From an uncultured bacterium (GTDB taxonomy: Bacteria > Actinomycetota > Coriobacteriia > Coriobacteriales > Coriobacteriaceae), in assembly GCA_958349055.1 (NCBI GenBank), contig CATWBO010000038.1, positions 1 to 21,346 of the forward strand: 21,346 nucleotides of DNA, read 5' to 3'. The stretch's first letter is position 1; every line of letters starts with the position of its first letter. This document shows, one piece after another, positions 7,028-13,258 of the stretch. Below the pieces are notes generated by a model that saw only the letters and a program-made list of their open reading frames with translations, had not been told where the DNA came from and did no database searches. A program made the translations under genes and the position numbers.

Positions 7028-7045
7028 TACCGAGTGGACTCGGTA
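7028..7045. promoter_or_regulatory. Near-perfect 18-bp palindrome upstream of spoVS
   Basis: TACCGAGT-GG-ACTCGGTA: 8-bp perfect arms around a 2-bp centre, 7 bp after the stop of the ATPase gene and about 50 bp before spoVS. On the transcript it could fold as a 7-bp stem with a 4-nt loop, but no T-run follows, so an intrinsic terminator is unlikely. It may be an operator or an RNA processing/stabilising hairpin. Confidence 0.5.
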
Positions 7046-7051
7046 AAGGCA

Positions 7052-8137
7052 CTATTCCTCTTTGGCAAGATCAAAGGTCACGGTGATTCGATCACGCGAA
7101 ACACGAATCTTTGGGTCACCGCAAAGGTTGAGATAGTACCGGGCAGCAAGGTCATTAAAGTCGCGCTCCACAGCACGCGAAAACTGTGCCATGTCATCCT
7201 TGGCAATACGTAGCCCGCGACGATCCTTCGCGAGATCGACAGGAGCCGGCGCATGCGAGGACGAATCACGCTCGCGCAGCAGACGCGCGGTCACACCGCG
7301 AACGGGCTTAATCTGCCCTGCCAAAATGCGATGGGCCGTGCGCTCGGACATCTCAAGACCCAAACCCGAACAAATACGGATAAAGTCCTCGGCATCAGAA
7401 GCAAGGCCTAAACGATCGACAACCGGAAGCTCGCTCTCGTCATCAATGAACAGGAGACGAGACGTATCAAGCCGGCTTGACGCCTGAGCATAAAGGGTCG
7501 CGGCAATCTCAGACGGAGAACCAAGATAGACATCGCAACCACGCAATTCCTCAAGCGCAAACTCACAAGCAGCGCGAATAATATTATGCGGACCGCGAGC
7601 ACAGACATAACGTCCGTCCTCATCCTTGACGGCCTGGGGCCAGCTGGACTGATCGGCACGCTCACTGAGGCGGTCGGCCGCGACGCTCACCTTAAAGGCT
7701 GAACCAAGATCGACGCCGGACGTGACCACACGGGCCTCGTCGGTGTTCTGCTTGATCGAAAACAATGCCATGCCACGACCGTGAACGCCCCAACGGTCCA
7801 TCTTCATGCTCTCGAGCTTGGAGGTAACGCGGGCATCAAAGATTCGCTCTTGCATATCCTGCGGAACGCCAGAACCGTTATCCAGAAAGACAAGCGTGCG
7901 GACGCCATCTTCCTTGGTCGTGGCGAGATAGACCTTGTCGGCGCCGGCATCGCGAGCATTACGGAGCATTTCGATGACGATATCCTCGACATGCTGAATG
8001 TCGTGCTTTGCCTGGCGCCGCTCGGCCTCCGAAACGCGGAGGCGGACATACCCCTCGCCAAGGTTCTCCTCGACGCGAAGGTTGCCCTCCCCCGACATCG
8101 ACGCGATAAATGAGATGAGCTCGTTCGCGTCGCTCAT
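7052..8137 (-). CDS. GHL-type ATPase (HATPase_c fold), function unknown
   Basis: 361 residues. The N-terminal half carries a Bergerat-fold ATP site: N box EMLRNARDAGAD at 56-67 with Glu56 and Asn60, G1 box DNGSG at 86-90, and a lid with G2 box WGVHGRGMAL at 116-125. A glutamate at this N-box position and the DAGAD tail resemble the hydrolysing GHL enzymes (MutL, Hsp90, gyrase B) more than histidine kinases. No phospho-acceptor histidine domain, membrane segment or MutL-specific domain is visible. The C-terminal half (about 160-361) is not recognised. The start lies one base after the rny stop (TAACATG), implying coupling to RNase Y. It holds the position that ymdB has in B. subtilis. The ATP-site call is firm; the role is unknown. 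Confidence 0.85.
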   Translation of the reverse strand: MSDANELISFIASMSGEGNLRVEENLGEGYVRLRVSEAERRQAKHDIQHVEDIVIEMLRNARDAGADKVYLATTKEDGVRTLVFLDNGSGVPQDMQERIFDARVTSKLESMKMDRWGVHGRGMALFSIKQNTDEARVVTSGVDLGSAFKVSVAADRLSERADQSSWPQAVKDEDGRYVCARGPHNIIRAACEFALEELRGCDVYLGSPSEIAATLYAQASSRLDTSRLLFIDDESELPVVDRLGLASDAEDFIRICSGLGLEMSERTAHRILAGQIKPVRGVTARLLRERDSSSHAPAPVDLAKDRRGLRIAKDDMAQFSRAVERDFNDLAARYYLNLCGDPKIRVSRDRITVTFDLAKEE

Positions 8138-8138
8138 G

Positions 8139-9695
8139 TTATTTAGCGATATCGACAGCGCGGCTCTCGCGAATCACGACGACGCGCACCTGACCGGGAT
8201 ACTCCATCTCTTCCTCGATCTGATGGGCGATATCGTGAGCCAGGACCGTGGACTGGGCATCGGAGATCTTGTCCGGCTGAACCATGACGTGGACCTCGCG
8301 ACCAGCCTGCATGGCATAAGTACGCTCGACGCCATCATGGGAGTTGGCGATCTCCTCGAGCTTCTCAAGACGCTTGATGTAGTTCTCGGCAGACTCGCGA
8401 CGGGCACCGGGGCGAGAGGCAGAGACAGCATCGGCGGCCTGTACCAGAACATCGAGCACCGTGTTGGGGTCGACATCGGCATGGTGAGCCTCGATAGCGT
8501 GGACGATAACGGGCTTCTCGCCATAACGGCGGGCCAGCTCGGCACCGATGACGGCATGCGGGCCCTCGACATCATGGTCGATTGCCTTACCCAGGTCGTG
8601 CAGCAGGCCGGCGCGCTTGGCAGTCACAACGTCCAGGCCAAGCTCGGAAGCCATCACGCCGCACAGATCAGAGACCTCGAGGGAGTGCTGAAGCACGTTC
8701 TGACCAAACGAGGTACGGTAGCGCAGGGCACCAAGGGTCTTGACGATCTCGGGGTGCAGGTCGTGGATGCCGGTATCGAAGGCAGCCTGCTCGCCAGCCT
8801 CGCGCACGCGCTGCTGAACCAGGTCGGCGGCCTTGTGATACATCTCCTCGATACGGGCAGGGTGAATGCGGCCGTCGGCGATAAGGTTCTCAAGGGCGAC
8901 ACGGGCGGTCTCACGACGGACCGGGTCGAAGCTCGAAAGAACGACGGTCTCGGGCGTGTCGTCGATCACGAGGTTGACGCCGGAAACCTGCTCGAAGGTC
9001 CGGATGTTGCGACCCTCGCGACCGATGATACGGCCCTTGAGGTCATCAGAGGGAATGTGCACGGAGGTAACGGTGACCTCGGCAGTGTGATCGGCAGCGC
9101 AGCGCTGAATCGCCAGAGACAGAATCTCCTGGGCGGTCTTGTGGCACTCGGCGCGAACCTGCTGCTCGGACTCGCGGATGATCGTGGCGGCCTCGTGGGT
9201 AACCTCGCCGCGAACCTTGTCGAGAAGCTCCTTGTGAGCGTCCTCGCGGGTCAGGTCGGCGATGCGCTCGAGCTCCGAGGTCTGCTTGGCGCAGAGCTCC
9301 TCAAGCTCGCGGGAACGCTTCTCGACCTGGCCAGCCTGGCTGGACAGCTGGTGCTCGCGCTTGTCGAGGGCATCGTTGCGGCGATCGAGGGACTCCTCGC
9401 GCTGCATCACACGGTTCTCGAGCGTACGAATCTCGTTCTTACGCTGCTTGTCCTCGGCCTCGGCAGCCTGCTTGTTCTTGATGATCTCCTCTTTAGCCTC
9501 GAGCAGAGCCTCTTTTTTGAGGGTCTCGGCCTGGCGCTTTGCATCGCCGATTAGGGACTCAGCCTGTGCATGTGCCGACTGGATCTTTTCGTCGGCCTCG
9601 TGAAGACTACCCTGCTTGGCGGTGCGCATGTAGGCAATGGCGGCGATGGCACCCAAAACGATGCCAACGAGCGCTGCGATGATAGGCATGCTCAC
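8139..9695 (-). CDS. rny: Ribonuclease Y
   Basis: Membrane-anchored endoribonuclease that starts decay of many mRNAs in Gram-positive bacteria. The 518-residue protein has an N-terminal membrane helix (about 4-22), a long charged coiled coil (about 30-195), a KH RNA-binding domain with GRIIGREGRN at 221-230, and an HD domain with His337 (LQHSLEV) and the His366-Asp367 pair in LLHDLGKA, which bind the catalytic metals. Size and domain order are standard. The ATG at 9695 has a strong AGGAGT site. It is the first gene of the leftward block through hflX, with its own promoter and a structured leader. In B. subtilis rny also lies just downstream of recA and upstream of spoVS and miaB. Confidence 0.98.
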   Translation of the reverse strand: MSMPIIAALVGIVLGAIAAIAYMRTAKQGSLHEADEKIQSAHAQAESLIGDAKRQAETLKKEALLEAKEEIIKNKQAAEAEDKQRKNEIRTLENRVMQREESLDRRNDALDKREHQLSSQAGQVEKRSRELEELCAKQTSELERIADLTREDAHKELLDKVRGEVTHEAATIIRESEQQVRAECHKTAQEILSLAIQRCAADHTAEVTVTSVHIPSDDLKGRIIGREGRNIRTFEQVSGVNLVIDDTPETVVLSSFDPVRRETARVALENLIADGRIHPARIEEMYHKAADLVQQRVREAGEQAAFDTGIHDLHPEIVKTLGALRYRTSFGQNVLQHSLEVSDLCGVMASELGLDVVTAKRAGLLHDLGKAIDHDVEGPHAVIGAELARRYGEKPVIVHAIEAHHADVDPNTVLDVLVQAADAVSASRPGARRESAENYIKRLEKLEEIANSHDGVERTYAMQAGREVHVMVQPDKISDAQSTVLAHDIAHQIEEEMEYPGQVRVVVIRESRAVDIAK

Positions 9696-9724
9696 TCCTT
9701 TTTATGGATTCGTTACACAACAAA

Positions 9725-9750
9725 GCGAACCGTCCTTACGAACGGCTCGC
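9725..9750 (-). other. Leader hairpin B upstream of rny
   Basis: Arms 9725-9733 (GCGAACCGT) and 9742-9750 (ACGGCTCGC) make a 9-bp stem with one G-U pair and an 8-nt loop. On the transcript it is followed by TTTGTTGTGT and lies about 30 nt before the rny start. It could act as a weak terminator/attenuator or an RNase target. Confidence 0.5.
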
Positions 9751-9811
9751 GACATTTGAGTAATATGGGCGCAGCTTATGCGGGTCGGATACAGATAAAC
9801 ATATAAACAAA

Positions 9812-9826
9812 CTCATCAAAGATGAG
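9812..9826 (-). terminator. Leader hairpin A: terminator-like hairpin between recX and rny
   Basis: CTCATC-AAA-GATGAG is a perfect 6-bp stem with a 3-nt loop. On the minus strand it is followed by TTTGTTTATATGTTT, a terminator-like T-rich tract. It sits 23-38 nt downstream of the predicted rny start site, so it could attenuate rny or act as a back-up terminator for recA-recX. Confidence 0.5.
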
Positions 9827-9844
9827 CACATATCACAAAGCAAA

Positions 9845-9883
9845 TGACAGTGTTTATCGTACGTTGAACCGCAACAACTGTCA
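9845..9883. repeat. Inverted repeat bracketing the rny promoter
   Basis: TGACAGT at 9845-9851 and ACTGTCA at 9877-9883 are perfect 7-bp inverted copies, 25 bp apart. One arm includes most of the -35 element and the other lies at the predicted start point, so a dimeric regulator bound to both could shut the promoter. No known regulator matches. Confidence 0.45.
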
Positions 9884-9884
9884 A
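9856..9884 (-). promoter_or_regulatory. Sigma-A promoter for the rny operon
   Basis: Minus-strand TTGACA (9879-9884) and TACGAT (9856-9861) are separated by exactly 17 bp. The -35 is perfect. Transcription should start near 9849, giving a leader of about 154 nt before the rny ATG. There is no LexA box here. Confidence 0.75.
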
Positions 9885-9939
9885 ATAAATGGACCCGGTA
9901 TGGCGTCTAAAACACGGTGAACGGCTGGTACGCAAAACG

Positions 9940-9954
9940 CATGCTTCTAGCATG
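9940..9954 (-). terminator. Hairpin terminator after recX
   Basis: CATGCT-TCT-AGCATG is a perfect 6-bp stem beginning 4 bp after the recX stop; on the transcript CGTTTTGCG follows. The T-run is short, so termination may be partial. Confidence 0.55.
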
Positions 9955-9957
9955 TGT

Positions 9958-10650
9958 CTAAACTGCACATTCCTCACGTTCGGCATCGAGACGCGCCTTA
10001 ACGGCATCGGCGGCGATGTGGTACGAAAAGCCCTTGCCCATCAAAAACCGAACCAGTTTTTCGAATCCGCGCGTCTCTGGAACACGCCGCTTGGCGAGCA
10101 GGGCTGACGCACGCGCCAAATCGTCTTCGACGGCAAAATAATCCTCGGGATAACCGGGAATGTCATCGAGCACGACATGACGGCGCTTGAGCTCGGTCTC
10201 GATTTTACGCTGTCCCCAACCGCGCCGCTTGCGTTCCTCGATAAAGTACGAGCAAAAGCGGTTCTCGTCTAAAAAGCGATACTCGGTGGCGCGCTCGACG
10301 GCGAAATCGATCGCGGACTGGTGAAAACCGTAGCGAGCCAGCTTGTCACGGACCTCACCCGTCGCATGGTCGCGGCGCGATAACATCTCGGTCACCATGG
10401 TAAGTGCGCATTTACGCTCGATGAGCTGCACCGCATCACGAAAGTTATCCCAATCACAGGGAAGATCGGGGCGGTTTTTGACATACAGCCGCGCGACCCG
10501 CACAGGGATCCAAATGGACCGCTCAAAACCGCCCTCAAGCTCACAATCGATATGTGCGCAAGGCTTTTTGGACGCATAGCCGCTCGAGAACGAGGAGGCC
10601 GCCTTCTTATCGGGAAAGACGACCGTGGCCTCGGTCACCGTATACGACAT
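9958..10650 (-). CDS. recX: Regulatory protein RecX
   Basis: Binds RecA filaments and modulates recombinase activity. The 230-residue protein has an N-terminal part of about 80 residues without a recognised domain, then the three-helix RecX repeats (ALTMVTEMLSRRDHATGEV, DKLARYGF, FLDENRFCSYFIEERKRRGWGQRKIETEL, FLMGKGFSYHIA). RecX length varies widely; Gram-positive forms often have such extensions. The gene starts 11 bp after the recA stop with only a weak ribosome site, which suggests coupling to recA and LexA control through the recA promoter. Confidence 0.94.
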   Translation of the reverse strand: MSYTVTEATVVFPDKKAASSFSSGYASKKPCAHIDCELEGGFERSIWIPVRVARLYVKNRPDLPCDWDNFRDAVQLIERKCALTMVTEMLSRRDHATGEVRDKLARYGFHQSAIDFAVERATEYRFLDENRFCSYFIEERKRRGWGQRKIETELKRRHVVLDDIPGYPEDYFAVEDDLARASALLAKRRVPETRGFEKLVRFLMGKGFSYHIAADAVKARLDAEREECAV

Positions 10651-10661
10651 GAGCGTAACCG

Positions 10662-11810
10662 CTACTCGTCGTCATCATCGAGCATGGCGGAACCATCGAT
10701 GGCGTAAAGCTCGTCAAAGTCCTCAGGCGCAGGCTGATCGGTCAGCTCAACCTCGGACGGAGCATCGTCATCAAACTCAAGCCCGCAGGCAAGGCGGACC
10801 TTATGCTCAATCTCGTCGGCGCAATCGGGGTGTTCGCGAAGGAACGCCTTGGCGGCCTCGCGACCGTTGCCGAGCTTGTCCTCGCCATAGGCAAACCAGG
10901 AGCCCATCTTCTTGCAGATGCCGCACTCGACAGCCATGTCCAGAATCGAGCCCTCCTTAGAGATGCCCGTACCGTACATGATGTCAAACTCAGCAGAACG
11001 GAACGGAGCTGCCACCTTGTTCTTAACGACCTTGGCGCGCACGCGGTTACCGATAACCTCATCCTTAAGCTTAATGCTGTCGATGCGGCGAATGTCGATA
11101 CGCACCGAAGAGAAAAACTTAAGAGCGCGGCCGCCCGTCGTGGTCTCGGGGTTGCCGAACATGACGCCGATCTTCTCTCGCAGTTGGTTAATGAAGATGC
11201 ACGTCGTGTTGGACTTGGACAGCGAGCCGGCAAGTTTGCGGAGCGCCTGGCTCATCAGGCGAGCTTGCAAGCCGACCGTGGTATCGCCGATCTCTCCCTC
11301 GATCTCGGCACGCGGGGTCAGCGCGGCGACGGAGTCGACGACGATGGCATCGATGGCGCCGGAACGCACGAGCATGTCAACAATCTCGAGCGCCTGCTCA
11401 CCCGTATCGGGCTGGGAAATCAGTACCTCGTCGATATCCACGCCAATGCGCGCGGCATACGTGGGATCGAGCGCGTGCTCGGCATCGATAAATGCCACCA
11501 CGCCACCCATTGCCTGGGCCTCGGCCAGGATCTCGAGCGAAAGCGTCGTCTTACCGGAGGACTCAGGACCGTAAATCTCGACGATACGGCCGCGCGGCAC
11601 ACCGCCGATACCCAGAGCGGCATCGAGTGCCAGAGCGCCCGTGGGGATGGCCTCGACCTCAAGCTCGGGGCCGCCGTCACCATACCTCATGATGGAGCCT
11701 TGACCGAACTTCTTCTCGATCTCGGCCTTGGTGGTGGCGATCATCTCATCGCGCTCTTTACCCGTCGTGCGAGCATGAACGGTACGTACGGGACCTGAAT
11801 TCTTGGCCAT
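10662..11810 (-). CDS. recA: Recombinase RecA
   Basis: ATP-dependent strand-exchange protein that also triggers LexA self-cleavage. With the ATG at 11810 it is 382 residues; GGAGGG lies just upstream. An in-frame extension to 11831 would translate that ribosome site and was rejected. Walker A is GPESSGKT at 81-88, Walker B ends in VVDS at 157-160, and loop L2 lies in the REKIGVMFGNPETTTGGRALKF region (split around 211-232). The C-terminus (about 346-382) is strongly acidic, as usual. There is no intein, unlike M. tuberculosis recA. The promoter carries a LexA box in its spacer. Confidence 0.99.
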   Translation of the reverse strand: MAKNSGPVRTVHARTTGKERDEMIATTKAEIEKKFGQGSIMRYGDGGPELEVEAIPTGALALDAALGIGGVPRGRIVEIYGPESSGKTTLSLEILAEAQAMGGVVAFIDAEHALDPTYAARIGVDIDEVLISQPDTGEQALEIVDMLVRSGAIDAIVVDSVAALTPRAEIEGEIGDTTVGLQARLMSQALRKLAGSLSKSNTTCIFINQLREKIGVMFGNPETTTGGRALKFFSSVRIDIRRIDSIKLKDEVIGNRVRAKVVKNKVAAPFRSAEFDIMYGTGISKEGSILDMAVECGICKKMGSWFAYGEDKLGNGREAAKAFLREHPDCADEIEHKVRLACGLEFDDDAPSEVELTDQPAPEDFDELYAIDGSAMLDDDDE

Positions 11811-11840
11811 GAATAGCCCTCCTCTTAACAACCTGCATCG

Positions 11841-11869
11841 ATAATAAACGAACGGCTGTTCGTGGTCAA
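11841..11869 (-). promoter_or_regulatory. recA promoter with embedded LexA box
   Basis: Minus-strand TTGACC (11864-11869) and TATTAT (11841-11846) with a 17-bp spacer. The spacer holds the perfect box CGAACGGCTGTTCG (11849-11862). Predicted start near 11834, giving a leader of about 24 nt. Confidence 0.88.
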
Positions 11870-11910
11870 CCGTTCAGGCCAATCATATGCAGGCAGTCTT
11901 TCCAAAACCC

Positions 11911-11951
11911 AACCAAACGCCGACCAAACACTGACCAAATGCTTGACCACA
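11911..11951. repeat. Phased ACCAAA repeats upstream of recA
   Basis: Four units begin with ACCA at 11912, 11923, 11934 and 11946 (ACCAAA three times, then ACCACA): steps of 11, 11 and 12 bp. On the minus strand these read TTTGGTC. They lie 43-83 bp upstream of the recA -35 element on one face of the helix. No known binding site is recognised. The remainder of 11870-12036 shows nothing clear. Confidence 0.55.
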
Positions 11952-12036
11952 AAGGGCCGAATAAGAACAAGGAAGGCAAGAATACACCTATAACCAGCGC
12001 AAACGCTAAATTCGTCAGGGGTCCCTATCTCCACAA

Positions 12037-12060
12037 TTAAGGGGCCCTAAGGCCCCTTAA
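12037..12060 (-). terminator. Strong hairpin terminator after cinA
   Basis: TTAAGGGGCC and GGCCCCTTAA form a perfect 10-bp stem with a CTAA loop, 8 bp after the cinA stop. The AT-rich ends of the stem stand in for a T-run, so it may act in both directions. It closes the rnj-to-cinA block and insulates recA. Confidence 0.75.
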
Positions 12061-12067
12061 AACACGT

Positions 12068-12604
12068 CTATTCCATAGAGTTGAGCACAAGGGCAATGCG
12101 TCCCAATGCCTCCGCGACCGCATGGGCACGAACACACGAACGGTCGCCCTCATAGTGGCAGCGCACAGAGTCCACGACCGGCACTTCCCCATCAGCCGCG
12201 CGATACGCCCAGCCAATATAGAAAGTGCCAGCCGGATCGTCCTCAGTGCCGCCGCCGGGGCCGGCATAACCCGTTGCGCTCACTGCAATATCGCTCTGGT
12301 ACAGCTCCAGCGAACCCGCCGCCATCTCGCGCGCGGTCTGATGCGACACCGCGGTATAGCGGTCGAGCGTCTCCTGATCAACACCCAAAACGCGATGCTT
12401 GATCTCATCGCAGTAGGTCACCGCACCGCCACGCAGCACCACCGAGGCGCCCGGGATATCGGCAATCGTCGAGGCGATCATACCTGCTGTCAGCGACTCA
12501 GCCGTCGAAACCGTCACGCCCCGAGCGCTCGCGCGCTCGACAATATGACGCGCCAGCTCCTCGTTATGTGCGGAAATCTGATCAAAAGAGTCCGTCATAC
12601 CCAC
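12068..12604 (-). CDS. cinA: CinA C-terminal domain protein (nicotinamide-nucleotide amidase, PncC-like)
   Basis: Deamidates nicotinamide mononucleotide to nicotinate mononucleotide, recycling the by-product of NAD-dependent DNA ligase; the name comes from pneumococcal competence. About 178 residues cover only the C-terminal amidase domain (STAESLTAGMIA, GGAVTYCDEIKHRVLGV, SATGYAGPGGGTEDDPAGTFYIGW). The N-terminal molybdopterin-binding-like domain of long CinA proteins is absent, which is a common natural form. The start is GTG 12604 or ATG 12598; AGG spacing favours the GTG. It follows pgsA by 6 bp. The pgsA-cinA-recA order is the same as in B. subtilis. Confidence 0.93.
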   Translation of the reverse strand: MGMTDSFDQISAHNEELARHIVERASARGVTVSTAESLTAGMIASTIADIPGASVVLRGGAVTYCDEIKHRVLGVDQETLDRYTAVSHQTAREMAAGSLELYQSDIAVSATGYAGPGGGTEDDPAGTFYIGWAYRAADGEVPVVDSVRCHYEGDRSCVRAHAVAEALGRIALVLNSME

Positions 12605-12610
12605 CAGGAC

Positions 12611-13249
12611 CTAGATCGAAAAGACGATCTTGCGGCAGTTCCAGAAGTATTGGGCGCCCGAGATAACGGTCAGGACAACGGCAACGGCGTACAGGAAGCG
12701 CGACACCGAGTAGATGCCGAGCGTCAGCGCCAGCGGGCCAAGGTGCAAGCCGGCCATCGCAAAGACGCACAGGTAACCGCAGATGGAGACCATCGTGGTC
12801 GCCGTCTTGTACTTGCCAAGCTTATCGGCGGCAACGACCACGCCGGCGGCACTCGCAACCATGCGCAGGGCGCTTACCAACAGCTCGCGGAACAAGATGA
12901 TGAACACGGACCAAACCGTCACGGTGCCAAAGTCCAAGAACAGCAGCAAGGCCGAGAACACGAGCAGCTTGTCGGCGATGGGGTCCAAGAACTTACCGAA
13001 ATCGGTAATCTCGTTGCGCGAGCGCGCCAGGTAGCCGTCGACCTTATCGGTGCACGACAGGATCACATACAGAATGAAGGCAGCGGCGGCGAGCGGGCCG
13101 TCGAAGGTGCTCCAATCTGTACCGGCAACACTCGTGTGAGAAAGCGCCGACACGATCATGAACACCGGGATAAAGACGATGCGAACGCACGTCACGATGT
13201 TGGCGGGCGTCCAAACACTCGTCAGTTCCTTATTGCTCTCGTTTGCCAC
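12611..13249 (-). CDS. pgsA: CDP-diacylglycerol-glycerol-3-phosphate 3-phosphatidyltransferase
   Basis: Makes phosphatidylglycerol phosphate, the committed step toward phosphatidylglycerol and cardiolipin, in the membrane. The 212-residue protein has several membrane helices and a complete CDP-alcohol phosphotransferase motif: Asp68, Asp71-Gly72, Ala75-Arg76, Gly85, Asp89 and Asp93 (within DKVDGYLARSR and GKFLDPIAD). The start codon is GTG at 13249, with an AGGAGA site that overlaps the rimO stop codon. The exact alcohol substrate cannot be proven from sequence, but context and motif fit PgsA. Confidence 0.93.
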   Translation of the reverse strand: MANESNKELTSVWTPANIVTCVRIVFIPVFMIVSALSHTSVAGTDWSTFDGPLAAAAFILYVILSCTDKVDGYLARSRNEITDFGKFLDPIADKLLVFSALLLFLDFGTVTVWSVFIILFRELLVSALRMVASAAGVVVAADKLGKYKTATTMVSICGYLCVFAMAGLHLGPLALTLGIYSVSRFLYAVAVVLTVISGAQYFWNCRKIVFSI

Positions 13250-13258
13250 GATGCTCTC

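Noticed and set aside
6978..7052. 25-residue N-terminal extension of SpoVS
   Set aside because: It would translate the palindrome and the ribosome site; the conserved family start is at 6977.
7998..9554. 518-codon open frame on the + strand opposite rny
   Set aside because: It runs antisense to a clear RNase Y gene, has Leu/Gly/Asp/Val-rich composition typical of mirror frames in G+C-rich DNA, and shows no domain.
9862..9878. GAAC-like half site in the rny promoter as a LexA box
   Set aside because: Only one half (GAAC) matches; the other half reads ACAA instead of GTTC, so SOS control of rny is not supported.
11811..11831. Seven-residue N-terminal extension of RecA
   Set aside because: It includes the ribosome binding site for the ATG at 11810.
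11825..12034. 69-codon open frame between cinA and recA (minus strand)
   Set aside because: It covers the recA promoter, LexA box and phased repeats, and has no family resemblance; the segment is better read as regulatory DNA.
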